The notes: generated by a model not told the origin, from the letters alone. Counted from the stretch's first letter, positions 44,027 to 53,638 are shown. The stretch: 64,000 nucleotides of DNA from Holdemania massiliensis AP2 (GCF_000327285.1 NZ_HE998568.1:722786-786785), one strand, 5' to 3'. A program made the numbers and translations.

Positions 44027-46147
44027 ATGGGACTCACTGTACAGTCGACCAGCGCGAAAGCCAGCCGCAGCTTCCGCTTTGCGGATTCGGAAATTCTGGT
44101 AGCCCTGGCCGGCAATCCCAATGTCGGAAAAAGTACGGTATTCAATGAACTGACCGGCATGAAGCAGCATACCGGCAACTGGCCGGGAAAAACGGTCGCC
44201 TTGGCCAAAGGGGTGACGCGTTATCGCAATCAGGACTACACGCTGGTCGATCTGCCGGGAACGTATTCTCTGATCGCCAACAGTGCGGAAGAAGCGATCG
44301 CCAGCGAATTCATCTGCTTTGACAAGCCGGCGGTGACAATCGTCGTCTGCGATGCGACCGCACTGCAGCGAAACCTGAATCTCGTCCTTCAAATTCTCCA
44401 GATGACCGCCAATGTCGTCGTCTGTGTTAATCTGATGGATGAAGCTCAGAAAAAGAACATCACCCTCGATCTGGAGGCTCTCAGCCGGCTGCTTCATGTC
44501 CCGGTGGTGGGCGCCAGCGCCCGTTCCCACAAAGGATTGAACGCCCTGATGGAGGCGGTGGCAGATCTGGCTGCGCATCCGCGAACCGAGATCGCCTGTC
44601 TGGACTATCCGTTTGCGATTCAAAATGAACTGGATCGGCTGCGTGGGCAGCTGCGGATGCTCGATCCAGCCTATGATATTCCCTGGATCGCCCTGCAGAT
44701 CTTAAACGCGCCGGAAACCACGCTGAAGCTCTTGTATGAATCCACCTCCATGACCCAGGCTGATATCGAAACACTGCACAGTCTGGCACTGCGCAGCCGC
44801 AAGGTTCTGGATCAGGCGTATAAAAAAGAACGCTGGGAAGACTTGTTAATTCAATGCCCAGTGGAAAAAGCGCAGGAGCTTGCCGAACAAACCGTCACGA
44901 TGAACGAAGCGGAGGCGATGAAGCGGGACCGGCAGATTGATAAGATTCTGTTCTCCCGCTGGGCAGGCGTGCCACTGATGATTCTGCTTCTGTGCCTGGT
45001 TTTGTGGATCACGCTGGCGGGGGCAAATGTACCTTCGCAGATGCTGGCGGAATTCCTGTTTTCTCTGGAAGCGCCGCTGGCGGCAGGTTTACGTGCACTG
45101 CATCTGCCGGAGGTTCTAGTCATCATGCTGAGCGAGGGCATGTATCGGGTTTTAGCCTGGGTTGTCGCCGTCATGCTTCCGCCGATGGCGATCTTCTTCC
45201 CGCTGTTTACCTATCTGGAAGATTTGGGTTATCTGCCGCGTGTCGCCTTCAATCTGGATAAAACCTTTGCGAAAGCGCATGCCTGCGGCAAGCAGGCCCT
45301 GACCACCTGCATGGGTTTTGGCTGCAATGCCGCCGGCGTCATCGGCTGCCGGATCATCGATTCATCACGCGAACGTTTGATCGCAATTCTCACGAACAAC
45401 TTTGCTCCTTGTAATGGCCGCTTTCCCACGCTGATCAGTATTCTGACAATGTTCTTTCTCGGCTCCGCTGCCGGTTTGTCGCAATCGCTGCTTTCAGCGC
45501 TGTTGTTAACCCTAACAATCTTATTGGGACTGGGCATGACCTTTCTGGTCAGCCGGCTGTTATCCGCCACCGTGCTGAAAGGCATACCGTCCTCGTTTAC
45601 ACTGGAGCTGCCGCCTTATCGCAGACCGCAGCTGGGCAAGGTGCTGGTACGTTCTGTCTTTGACCGCACGTTGTTTGTCTTAGGCCGGGCGATCACCGTC
45701 GCCGCTCCCGCCGGCATCCTGCTTTGGGTTATGGCCAATATCGGCGTCAATGGTCAGTCCCTTCTGGCCTGGGCTTCCGGTTTCCTGGATCCGTTAGGCC
45801 GCTTCATGGGTCTGGACGGAGTCATTCTGATCGCCTTCATCCTCGGCTTTCCTGCCAATGAAATCGTCATTCCGATCATCATCATGGCCTATCTGGCCAA
45901 TGGCTCTCTGATTGAGATGAACAGTCTGAGCGCGATGAAAGACCTGTTTCTGGCCCAGGGCTGGACCCTGACCACGGCAGTCTGTACGCTGATCTTCGTC
46001 CTGTTTCACTGGCCATGTTCAACGACCTGCCTGACGATTTACAAAGAAACCAAAAGTCTGAAATGGACGCTGGCGGCGATTGCGATTCCGACGGTCTGCG
46101 GTATCCTGTGCTGCAGTGCGGCAGCGTTTGTGCTGCGGCTGTTCTGA
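44027..46147 (+). CDS. feoB: Ferrous iron transporter B
   Basis: Inner-membrane Fe2+ importer of 706 residues. The N-terminal GTPase domain carries G1 GNPNVGKST, G2 around HTGNWPGKT, G3 DLPGTYSL and G4 NLMDE, followed by a helical GDI domain. The C-terminal membrane part has two Gate motifs (RVAFNLDKTFAKAHACGKQALTTCMGFGCNAAGV and the ANEIVIPI block). All are intact. A short non-conserved N-terminus precedes the G-domain. Coupled to feoA; expression probably responds to iron. Confidence 0.95.
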   Translation: MGLTVQSTSAKASRSFRFADSEILVALAGNPNVGKSTVFNELTGMKQHTGNWPGKTVALAKGVTRYRNQDYTLVDLPGTYSLIANSAEEAIASEFICFDKPAVTIVVCDATALQRNLNLVLQILQMTANVVVCVNLMDEAQKKNITLDLEALSRLLHVPVVGASARSHKGLNALMEAVADLAAHPRTEIACLDYPFAIQNELDRLRGQLRMLDPAYDIPWIALQILNAPETTLKLLYESTSMTQADIETLHSLALRSRKVLDQAYKKERWEDLLIQCPVEKAQELAEQTVTMNEAEAMKRDRQIDKILFSRWAGVPLMILLLCLVLWITLAGANVPSQMLAEFLFSLEAPLAAGLRALHLPEVLVIMLSEGMYRVLAWVVAVMLPPMAIFFPLFTYLEDLGYLPRVAFNLDKTFAKAHACGKQALTTCMGFGCNAAGVIGCRIIDSSRERLIAILTNNFAPCNGRFPTLISILTMFFLGSAAGLSQSLLSALLLTLTILLGLGMTFLVSRLLSATVLKGIPSSFTLELPPYRRPQLGKVLVRSVFDRTLFVLGRAITVAAPAGILLWVMANIGVNGQSLLAWASGFLDPLGRFMGLDGVILIAFILGFPANEIVIPIIIMAYLANGSLIEMNSLSAMKDLFLAQGWTLTTAVCTLIFVLFHWPCSTTCLTIYKETKSLKWTLAAIAIPTVCGILCCSAAAFVLRLF

Positions 46148-46227
46148 TGTAAAAGAAGCTGGAATTCAAGCGATCCATAATCACGCCTTCTTCATGATCA
46201 GATAAGCATCATCCCCTGCCTGAACCT

Positions 46228-46256
46228 GGGAGCGCCCGCAGCGCTCCCTTTTGTTT
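46228..46256 (+). terminator. Intrinsic terminator of feoAB
   Basis: GGGAGCGC-ccgca-GCGCTCCC followed by TTTTGTTTGTTT. Confidence 0.9.
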
Positions 46257-46404
46257 GTTTCTCAAGAAATCCTAATTCCGATCTTGGCTTTTTGCGAACC
46301 GCGGGAAATTTACCATTTTTTAACTTTCCTGCAATTTTCCATTAACAAAAGCTTGTTACAATCTGCTCGTCTTCCACAAGAGGAAAAAGGAGAAAAACGA
46401 ATCT

Positions 46405-47925
46405 ATGAAGAAACTGATCTGTTTCGGTCTGAGTCTGTTGATACTCGTAATGAGCGCCTGTTCTGCTCAGCCAACCCCTTCAAGCGATCCCGCCGGCCCC
46501 AGTGCAGCGCCGGTTAAAAACGAGCTGATCATGGCGATGAGCGTCGATCCGGATGGATTGGATCCGCAGCGCACCACCGCGGCCAGCACTTTCCAGATTA
46601 CCAACAATCTATATGAACCCCTGTTAAAAGTCACCACTGACGGTACGTTGAAAGCTGGTTTGGCCGAGTCCTGGACAGTGAGCGAGGACGGCATGACGCT
46701 GACCTTCACGCTGCGCGGCAACGCCCAGTTTTCCAATGGCAATCCCTGCGACAGCGCCGCAGTCATTGCTTCTTTTGAACGATTAAAGGCAGAAGGCAGT
46801 CCACGGGCTGCAGATTACGCCAACCTGATGACGATGGAAGCACCGGATGCGAAAACCGTCGTCTTTACAACTGAAACGTTGGATGTGGCGATTCTATCCA
46901 CATTTGCTTATCCTTGGGCTGCGATCGTCGATGTTACAGTCGCTGATACATTAAAGAATCAACCCGTCGGCACGGGGGCCTATACCTTAAAGGAATGGGT
47001 TCCGCAGCAGTCGCTGACCCTGGTCAAAAACGAAAACTACCCGGAAACGGTCAACCTGGAAACCATTCAGTTTAAAATGATGCCGGACGCCGCTTCGCAG
47101 ATCTCCGCTTTTCAAAACGGTGAACTGGACATCATCAGTGTCTCCGGCGATCAGGTGGCCGCGTTTGAAAACAATCCAGCCTACACCGTAGTTCAGGCGC
47201 CGGCCAATTCCCTGCAGTTAATGGCGATGAATTTAAGCCATGAAGCTCTTTCCGATCTGCGGGTACGGCAGGCCATCAATTACGCGGTTGACAAAGACGC
47301 ACTGATTGATACGGTCTGGTGGGGTTATGGCGAAAAGATTGGTTCCCATTATCCGACCGTCCTTAAAGAATACGTCGATCACAGTGAAGATTACAGCTAT
47401 GATCCGGAAATGGCCAAATCCCTGCTGAAAGAAGCCGGCTATGAAAATGGGCTGACGCTGAACCTGGTGCTGCCGAAGAATTATACGGCTTACGTCAACG
47501 CCGGTCAGGTCATCGCGGATCAGCTCGAAGCTGTCGGAATCCATTGCGAGATCTCAATTGTAGAATGGGCCTCGTGGCTGAGCGACGTCTATAACGGAAG
47601 GCAGTACGATCTGACGGTCGTCGGCCACACCGGAAGACTCGATCCTTATGTCCTGTTAGCCCGCTATCAATCTGCCAGCTCAGAGAATTACTTCAATTAT
47701 AACAATCCGGAAGTCGACCAGCTGTTAAGCGATTACAAGGCGGAAGGCCGGGAAGCCCAGCGCACTGAGATCGTCAAACGTGTTGAAGAAATTTTGGCAG
47801 AAGAAGTTCCGGCCCTCTACATCCAGGATCCGATTTCAATCTATGTCCTGCAGAAAGGCATTGAAGGCTTTGCGACATATCCGATCGACATCTACGAAAT
47901 GAAGGATGTCCGCTTCACTCAGTAA
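46405..47925 (+). CDS. Oligopeptide/nickel-type ABC importer substrate-binding lipoprotein
   Basis: Family 5 solute-binding protein of 506 residues: signal peptide with lipobox at VMSAC, a Ser/Pro linker, then the conserved MSVDPDGLDPQRTTAAST start, YEPLLKVTTDGTLKAGLAESW and DLRVRQAINYAVDKDALID. The family binds peptides, nickel chelates or glycosides; the ligand cannot be assigned. First gene of a seven-gene run continuing with two permeases, two ATPases, a metallo-hydrolase and a histidine phosphatase. Confidence 0.9.
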   Translation: MKKLICFGLSLLILVMSACSAQPTPSSDPAGPSAAPVKNELIMAMSVDPDGLDPQRTTAASTFQITNNLYEPLLKVTTDGTLKAGLAESWTVSEDGMTLTFTLRGNAQFSNGNPCDSAAVIASFERLKAEGSPRAADYANLMTMEAPDAKTVVFTTETLDVAILSTFAYPWAAIVDVTVADTLKNQPVGTGAYTLKEWVPQQSLTLVKNENYPETVNLETIQFKMMPDAASQISAFQNGELDIISVSGDQVAAFENNPAYTVVQAPANSLQLMAMNLSHEALSDLRVRQAINYAVDKDALIDTVWWGYGEKIGSHYPTVLKEYVDHSEDYSYDPEMAKSLLKEAGYENGLTLNLVLPKNYTAYVNAGQVIADQLEAVGIHCEISIVEWASWLSDVYNGRQYDLTVVGHTGRLDPYVLLARYQSASSENYFNYNNPEVDQLLSDYKAEGREAQRTEIVKRVEEILAEEVPALYIQDPISIYVLQKGIEGFATYPIDIYEMKDVRFTQ

Positions 47926-47939
47926 GCAACATGACCCAG

Positions 47940-47968
47940 GCCTGTGCCGCTGAGGCTCAGGCTTTTCT
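47940..47968 (+). terminator. Intercistronic hairpin between binding protein and permease genes
   Basis: GCCTG pairs with CAGGC followed by TTTTCTT. A weak terminator or RNA-stabilising element here would keep the binding protein in excess over the membrane parts, as in many ABC importer operons. Confidence 0.5.
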
Positions 47969-47985
47969 TAAGAAAGGAGTCATTT

Positions 47986-48948
47986 ATGTTTAGACTTATA
48001 AGCAAACGGCTGTTCAGCGCTTTGGCTGTCATGTTCGTCGTTTCCCTGATTACCTTCATGGTTTTAAAATGGATTCCCGGTGATCCGGCCCAGCTGATTC
48101 TGGGGACGGAAGCCACGCCGGAAAGTCTGGAAGCCCTGCGAACATCGATGGGATTAAATCTGCCTTGGACGGCTCAGTATGCCCGCTGGCTTGGCAATCT
48201 GCTTCAGGGAGACTGGGGGACTTCATATCTGTTTGGTGAAAACGTCCGCACGCTGATTCTGCAGCGGCTGCCGGTCACTTTCTCACTGACCCTCTTTTCG
48301 ATGATCCTGGCGGTCTGCTTTTCCGCTGGACTTGGGATTGTTTCCGCACTTTTTCAGGGAAGCTGGATCGACCGGCTGTCCCGTTCCCTGATGCAGCTGG
48401 GTGCAGCGATTCCTGCTTTCTGGCTGGGTATGATCTTCATGATTCTTTTTGCGGCGCAGCTGCATTGGTTTCCCGTCACGGGCTATACCCCGCCCGCAGA
48501 AGGCATTTCAGCCTATCTGCACAGTTTGGCATTACCTTCGATCATTCTGGCGATCGGCGAGTCCGGGGTTTTAATCCGGCTGTTTCGTTCTTCGATGCTG
48601 AGCGCTCTAAATCAGGACTTCATGCAAAGTGCCCAGATCAAGGGTCTGCCGCGCACCACGGCGATTCTCAAATATGCCCTGCGCAGCGCGATGATCGCGC
48701 CGATTACCGTGATTGGCAGTCAGACTGCCAAGTTGTTCGGCGGCACGGTCATCATTGAAACGATCTTTGCTTTGCCGGGAATCGGCCGGCTCTTGCTGAC
48801 CTCGGTGGAACAACGGGATATCCAGCTTCTTCAGGGAATTGTCCTGTTCATCACCTTGATGGTCGTCCTGTTTAATTTCATCACGGATATGCTGGTAATC
48901 GCAGCCAATCCGCTGATTCGCATGGAATCCGGAGGAAACGAAGTATGA
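47986..48948 (+). CDS. ABC importer permease (DppB/NikB type)
   Basis: Integral membrane subunit of 320 residues with six helices. The N-terminal FRLISKRLFSALAVMFVVSLITFMVLKWIPGDPA is diagnostic of the DppB class, and the EAA coupling loop is seen near SSMLSALNQDFMQSAQIKGLP. The ATG at 47986 follows AAAGGAG; a longer open frame starts at 47944. The stop overlaps the next permease start by four bases. Confidence 0.9.
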   Translation: MFRLISKRLFSALAVMFVVSLITFMVLKWIPGDPAQLILGTEATPESLEALRTSMGLNLPWTAQYARWLGNLLQGDWGTSYLFGENVRTLILQRLPVTFSLTLFSMILAVCFSAGLGIVSALFQGSWIDRLSRSLMQLGAAIPAFWLGMIFMILFAAQLHWFPVTGYTPPAEGISAYLHSLALPSIILAIGESGVLIRLFRSSMLSALNQDFMQSAQIKGLPRTTAILKYALRSAMIAPITVIGSQTAKLFGGTVIIETIFALPGIGRLLLTSVEQRDIQLLQGIVLFITLMVVLFNFITDMLVIAANPLIRMESGGNEV

Positions 48949-49754
48949 AAAAACACTCGTCCCTGCTGCCTGGCCTGTTGCTGGTCGCGCTGATCCTCGC
49001 TATGTGCCTGATTTCTTTCTTCTGGCTGCCGATGGATCCCAATAAAATGGACACCGCCAACCGCTTTGCACTGCCGACCTTCTCGCATTGGCTGGGTACG
49101 GATCAATTCGGCCGGGATGTCCTGAGCCGCGTGATGATCGCTTCCCGTTCGGCCTTATTAGTCGGTTTAGGTTCGGTCAGTGTCGGAACCGCAGCGGGTC
49201 TGTTGTTGGGTTCGCTGGCAGCCATGGCTGGACCGCGACTGCAGGCCTTAATCATGCGGATTATCGATGGTTTCATGGCTTTCCCGGGGATCTTGCTGGC
49301 GATGATGCTGGTCGCCGTCTTAGGCAAGGGACTGATCAATTCCGTCATCGCAATCGGAATTTTTATGATTCCCTCTTTCTCCCGACTGGTGTATTCGATG
49401 ATCCTGGAAAACAAAACCCGGTTGTATGTCAAAGCCGCACGCAGCTATGGCTGCCGCTCAGGACAGATCGTCATCAGTCATATCTTTCCGGACATGCTGC
49501 CGCGTTTGATCACCCAGTTTTCCTCCGCGGTCGGCGGAGCCATTCTGACGGAGTCCTCGCTTTCCTTTTTAGGTTTAGGCATCCAGCCGCCTTCAGCCAG
49601 CTGGGGTCTGATGCTCAGTGAAGCCCGGCAGTTTGTCCTGTCCTATCCCTTTCTGGCAGTTGCTCCCGGCGCCGTGCTGTTAGTGGCAGCCCTGGGCTTT
49701 AATCTGGTGGGGGATGGCCTGAATGACCGCCTGGTAAAAAGGGGGAGCCGCTGA
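48945..49754 (+). CDS. ABC importer permease (DppC/NikC type)
   Basis: Second permease, 269 residues, with the DppC-class HWLGTDQFGRDVLSRVMIASR near the N-terminus and the EAA loop ENKTRLYVKAARSYGCRSGQIVISHIFP. Six predicted helices. Forms the pore with the preceding subunit. GGAGG precedes the start within the upstream gene, and the stop shares a base with the next ATG (TGATG). Confidence 0.9.
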   Translation: MKKHSSLLPGLLLVALILAMCLISFFWLPMDPNKMDTANRFALPTFSHWLGTDQFGRDVLSRVMIASRSALLVGLGSVSVGTAAGLLLGSLAAMAGPRLQALIMRIIDGFMAFPGILLAMMLVAVLGKGLINSVIAIGIFMIPSFSRLVYSMILENKTRLYVKAARSYGCRSGQIVISHIFPDMLPRLITQFSSAVGGAILTESSLSFLGLGIQPPSASWGLMLSEARQFVLSYPFLAVAPGAVLLVAALGFNLVGDGLNDRLVKRGSR

Positions 49755-50713
49755 TGATCCCTTCTTTGCTTGATGTCCGTCACTGCTCTGTCATGGACGC
49801 CCGCGGCCAGGCGCTGATCCATGATGTTTCCTTATCCGTCAGAGAATCGGAATGCATCGGCATTATCGGTGAATCCGGATCCGGCAAGACAATGACGGCG
49901 CGGGCCTTGCTGGGCCTGCTGTCCGAAGATTTAAAACTGCAGGCGGAAGCAATGATACTGGGCGGACAGGATTTGCTGACGCTGAGCCCCAAAGCCCGCC
50001 GCCAAGTCATCAGTTCGACAATCGGCTTTGTTCCGCAGAACACCGTCGCTTACCTGCATCCTTTAATCCGCATCCGCAATCAGATCACCGACGGCTATCT
50101 CGCTCAGGGTTTAGGCACGCCGAAGGAAGCGCTGGTCAAAGCGGAACAGCTGCTGGCCAGCGTCGGCATCCAAGATCCGCAGCGGGTTTTAAATAACTAT
50201 CCCGGTGAGCTGTCCGGTGGCATGCGGCAGCGCGTCAACATTGCAATGGCGCTGATGTGCGATCCGCAGCTGATTTTAGCGGATGAACCGACAACCGCGC
50301 TCGATCCCATCGTTCAGAAACAGGTCACCGAGCTGTTCTTCCAACTGCATCAGACCCGTCATGTCGCATTGCTGATGATTTCTCACAATCTGAACCTGCT
50401 GCGTAAATACTGTGATCGGATCGTCGTGATGTATGCCGGTCAAATCGTGGAGGCGGGACCGACCGCGGAGGTTTATGACTATCCTCAGCATCCCTATACC
50501 CAAGCCTTGATTTCCGTGATTCCGCAGCTGGATCAGGACCCCAATCTTCCGCTTGCCGAAATTCCCGGCTTTGTACCAGAGAAAGACCGCGATCGAACAA
50601 GCTGTCTGTTTGCCGACCGCTGCCGGCTGTGCACTCCGGAGTGCCGTCAGCCGTTAACAATTCAGGAAGAAACCGCGCATTTTGTGCGGTGCCGAAACGC
50701 AGAAGGAGTGTGA
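49754..50713 (+). CDS. ABC importer ATPase (DppD/OppD type)
   Basis: ATP-binding subunit of 319 residues: Walker A GESGSGKT, Q-loop near VPQNT, signature LSGGMRQR, Walker B LILADEPTTALD and switch His in MISHN. The C-terminal extension with CLFADRCRLCTPECR is the Cys-rich motif that holds an iron-sulfur cluster or disulfides in OppD/DppD subunits. Pairs with the following ATPase. Confidence 0.9.
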   Translation: MIPSLLDVRHCSVMDARGQALIHDVSLSVRESECIGIIGESGSGKTMTARALLGLLSEDLKLQAEAMILGGQDLLTLSPKARRQVISSTIGFVPQNTVAYLHPLIRIRNQITDGYLAQGLGTPKEALVKAEQLLASVGIQDPQRVLNNYPGELSGGMRQRVNIAMALMCDPQLILADEPTTALDPIVQKQVTELFFQLHQTRHVALLMISHNLNLLRKYCDRIVVMYAGQIVEAGPTAEVYDYPQHPYTQALISVIPQLDQDPNLPLAEIPGFVPEKDRDRTSCLFADRCRLCTPECRQPLTIQEETAHFVRCRNAEGV

Positions 50714-50717
50714 ATGG

Positions 50718-51533
50718 ATGTCAGAATTAATCCTCGAAGGCCAGAATCTGGTCAAAGATTACCCGCTTAAAAAAGAAGTGTTCTGGGAAAAGCCAAAAAC
50801 GCTGCGGGCTCTAAGCGGCGTGAGCCTGAAATTAGCCCAGGGTCAAACCGTCGGCATCGTCGGGGAAAGCGGCAGCGGTAAATCCACCCTTGGCGAAATT
50901 CTCGGTGATCTGCAGCGTCCCTCAAAAGGAACGGTCCTGTATCAAGGACAGAATCTGCGCACAATGAAACAGGCAGAATACCGCCGGTTTCGCCGCAATG
51001 TTCAGTTTATATTCCAGAACCCCAAGGAATCGATGAATCCCTATTTCACAATTGAAAAGATACTGATGGAGCCAATGAAGCGGCTGGATGATGATTTTTC
51101 CCCGGCTCAGGCTCAGCAGAAAATCCAGACGATCCTGCCGCAGGTGGGCCTGGAGCCGGATTGTCTGTCGCGAAGACCCGCTGAACTGTCCGGCGGTCAA
51201 TGCCAGCGGATTGCAATCGCCCGCGCTTTGCTTTTAAATCCCCAGGTCATCGTCTGCGATGAATGTGTTTCGGCCCTGGACGTCTCGATTCAGGCGCAGA
51301 TTTTAAATTTGTTAAAATCACTGCAGCGCCGCTATGGCACAAGCTATCTGTTTATCTCCCATGATATGAGCGTTGTCCATTACATGTCGGACACGATCTT
51401 TGTCTTAGTCAAAGGTCAGGTGATTGAACAAGGAGTCGGAGCTGAGCTGATGCATCATCCCAAGCAGGCTTACACGTCCAGCCTGATCTCCAGCTCGTTG
51501 TTTGCGGAGGACGCTTTATGCGCTGTACAGTAA
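50718..51533 (+). CDS. ABC importer ATPase (DppF/OppF type)
   Basis: Second ATPase, 271 residues: Walker A GESGSGKST, signature LSGGQCQR, Walker B VIVCDECVSALD and switch His in ISHDMS. Glu-Cys after Walker B Asp is slightly unusual, though the catalytic Glu is kept. It is shorter than usual OppF and lacks the long C-terminal Cys-rich extension, ending about where the metallo-hydrolase gene begins. The start at 50718 is nine bases from AAGGAG; it overlaps the next gene by 16 bases. Confidence 0.88.
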   Translation: MSELILEGQNLVKDYPLKKEVFWEKPKTLRALSGVSLKLAQGQTVGIVGESGSGKSTLGEILGDLQRPSKGTVLYQGQNLRTMKQAEYRRFRRNVQFIFQNPKESMNPYFTIEKILMEPMKRLDDDFSPAQAQQKIQTILPQVGLEPDCLSRRPAELSGGQCQRIAIARALLLNPQVIVCDECVSALDVSIQAQILNLLKSLQRRYGTSYLFISHDMSVVHYMSDTIFVLVKGQVIEQGVGAELMHHPKQAYTSSLISSSLFAEDALCAVQ

Positions 51534-52267
51534 TCGGCTGCTGGGGCGGCTGTTGTCGGAAAAATGAGGCATGTTCCGGTTATCTGCTGAGTCAGGATGG
51601 TTTTCATCTTCTGCTTGACTGCGGCAGCGGTGTCCTCAGCACGCTTCAGAATCTAATTGACCTGAAAGATCTGGATCACATCCTGATTTCCCATTATCAT
51701 TACGATCATTACAGTGATTTCGGCAGTGCCATCTATGGCCGGCTGATCCAAACCCAGCTCGGGCAGACATCCAAACCTTTGCATTTTTACGGTCTGCGCG
51801 ATGAACAGGTTTTCCCACAGCTGACCTGGGCCCCGTTTTCCGAGGCGACAGCGATCAAGGCTCACAGTGAACTTCAAATCGGTCCCTTTCACTGTACCTT
51901 TCTGCAGACTCGCCATCCAATTGAATGTCTGGCCATCAAGGTCGAATGTCAGGGACAGTGTCTTGTCTATACCGCAGATACTGCCTATTTTGACGAACTG
52001 GCCGAGTTTTGCCGTAATGCGGACTTATTGATCAGTGAATGCAGTCTGTATGCTCCGCGATCGGGTCAGCAGGCAGGGCATCTCAATGGCGAAGAAGCTG
52101 GTTTGCTCGCGCAGCGGGCCCAGGTGTCCGCGCTGTTGTTGTCGCATCTGCCAATCTATGGCGAACCTGAACTTTTAGTCCAGCAGGCCCGCAGCGTTTA
52201 TTCCGGAAAGCTGATTCTGGCTTCTAAATTATTATCGGTCGAACTTGACCCGCAGGAGGAAATATGA
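51518..52267 (+). CDS. Metallo-beta-lactamase-fold hydrolase (YhfI-like)
   Basis: Protein of 249 residues with the metal-site pattern HYHYDH near residue 59, TRHPIECL, DTAY (Asp ligand) and a late His in LLSHLPIYG. This resembles the RNase Z-like/YhfI branch, which cleaves phosphodiester or related bonds in small substrates. An N-terminal Cys cluster (CWGGCCRKNEAC) is notable. Coupled by overlap to the ABC ATPase before and the phosphatase after, so it probably processes the imported compound. Confidence 0.8.
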   Translation: MRCTVIGCWGGCCRKNEACSGYLLSQDGFHLLLDCGSGVLSTLQNLIDLKDLDHILISHYHYDHYSDFGSAIYGRLIQTQLGQTSKPLHFYGLRDEQVFPQLTWAPFSEATAIKAHSELQIGPFHCTFLQTRHPIECLAIKVECQGQCLVYTADTAYFDELAEFCRNADLLISECSLYAPRSGQQAGHLNGEEAGLLAQRAQVSALLLSHLPIYGEPELLVQQARSVYSGKLILASKLLSVELDPQEEI

Positions 52268-52899
52268 GTTTATTCCGTTATGTTTTTGTCCGGCATGGTT
52301 TTTCGTATGGCAACCAAGAGCATCTTTTGGCGGGGCATACCGACGTGTCCCTGACTGACTGGGGCCGTGCTGAACTGCGCAGGCTGCGCCGCAGCTGTGC
52401 TTATCCTCAGACTCAGCGTTATTATAGTTCCGATCTGAGCCGCTGTACGGAAACCTTTCACATTTTATATGATGGGAAAGCTGAACTGAATGGTCTGCTT
52501 CCTCAATTCCGGGAAATCAATTTCGGTGATCTGGAAAATAAATCTGAAATCGATCCGTCCGCAGCTTATTTTTTTCGGCGCTGGCTGCAGGGGCAAACTA
52601 TCGGCAAAGCTGAAACGCTGCCGCAATTTCAAAAACGGATTCACGATGCCCTGCATGCCCTGACCTTTGATCTGCTCCAAAACCAGATCAACAGCGCCAC
52701 CCTCGTCACGCACTGCGGCGTAATCCGGGCTGTCAGAATGCTGCTGGAACAACGTGGACCTGAGGACTTCTTCAAGATTGACGCTCCCAACGGCTTAGGT
52801 TATATCCTGGATCTGGAAGTTGCCGGAGATTGCTTGACGCTTCTGTCCTGCCGTCCATTGATTCCTTATCCCGAAACAGCATTGCCGGACCTTTGCTGA
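52264..52899 (+). CDS. Histidine phosphatase family protein
   Basis: Phosphoglycerate-mutase-like enzyme of 211 residues: VRHGFSYGNQ with catalytic His (about 11), YYSSDLSRCTETF, the proton-donor Glu in FREINFGDLENK and the second His in VTHCGVIRAV. It removes phosphate from a small substrate such as a sugar or nucleotide. Four-base overlap with the hydrolase gene; last gene of the importer run, followed by a terminator that reaches into the next gene. Confidence 0.85.
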   Translation: MSLFRYVFVRHGFSYGNQEHLLAGHTDVSLTDWGRAELRRLRRSCAYPQTQRYYSSDLSRCTETFHILYDGKAELNGLLPQFREINFGDLENKSEIDPSAAYFFRRWLQGQTIGKAETLPQFQKRIHDALHALTFDLLQNQINSATLVTHCGVIRAVRMLLEQRGPEDFFKIDAPNGLGYILDLEVAGDCLTLLSCRPLIPYPETALPDLC

Positions 52900-52925
52900 T
52901 AAAGCGAGGAAGGGAAGGGAAGACT

Positions 52926-52972
52926 AAACTGCGGAGGTAGTCATCATGTTCATCCTGACCGCAGTTTTTTTT
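52926..52972 (+). terminator. Terminator hairpin spanning the next gene's ribosome site and start
   Basis: AAACTGCGG (52926-52934) pairs with CCGCAGTTT (52959-52967), followed by a T-run. The loop contains the rest of the ribosome site and the ATG at 52946. It probably ends the importer operon and could also restrict translation of the membrane protein gene. Confidence 0.75.
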
Positions 52973-53638
52973 GCGTCTTGCTTATTAATCCTGGAGTTCT
53001 CTGGTCCGTGGGCAATGAATGAAATCGCTTATTGGCAATGGAGCTGGGTTGGATTTTGTACCGCCGGTGCGCTGATGTCCAGCATCAAAACACCCGCCGC
53101 TGAACCGTTAGCCGGATTGGCTTTAATTGGCTGCAGTCTGGCTGATCTTTTTTTATTGTTTACTTCCGATTGGCAGACCGGAATCGCCCTATTCTGCCTT
53201 GTTCAGCTTTGTTTGAGTTTCATTGTAATCCAGCAGGAACGCTGGATTCAACTGTGTCTCACGCTGGCAGGCTTGATTTTCATTTCCGCTCTCGTGCTGA
53301 GACTGCCGAAAATTTTCTGTCTCAGTCTGTTTTATGCCGTCCAAACGGGATTTAACGTGTTTTTCTCAGGAATGATTCTACTGCGTAAGCTAAAGAAAGA
53401 AACTCACGATCCGCAGAAACCTTCTTTATCCGATTCCCAGGAAACCAGAAAGACAGTTCAGTGCTGGACCGCAGGCGGAACGTTTTTGTTAGCAATCTGC
53501 GATCTGAACGTCGTCCTGTTTCAATTTGGAATTATCGCAGCGGGGGACTGGATTTGGCCTTTCTACATTCCAGCCTTGTTCTGTTTTGCCCAAGCTGCTC
53601 GAAAACCTGAGATCATAATTCCGCGCCGTACGCTTTAA
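52946..53638 (+). CDS. Hypothetical multi-pass membrane protein (possibly YhhN-like)
   Basis: A 230-residue protein with about seven to eight helices and a polar segment near 150-170 (KKETHDPQKPSLSDSQ). The pairing of GCSLADLFLLF with LFCLVQLCLSFIVI and the later DLNVVLFQFG weakly recall the YhhN/TMEM86 family of lysoplasmalogenase-like proteins, but I would not assign it. The ATG is eight bases from GGAGG, both within a terminator hairpin, which is unusual. Whether it is read from the upstream operon by read-through or from its own promoter is unclear. Confidence 0.6.
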   Translation: MFILTAVFFASCLLILEFSGPWAMNEIAYWQWSWVGFCTAGALMSSIKTPAAEPLAGLALIGCSLADLFLLFTSDWQTGIALFCLVQLCLSFIVIQQERWIQLCLTLAGLIFISALVLRLPKIFCLSLFYAVQTGFNVFFSGMILLRKLKKETHDPQKPSLSDSQETRKTVQCWTAGGTFLLAICDLNVVLFQFGIIAAGDWIWPFYIPALFCFAQAARKPEIIIPRRTL

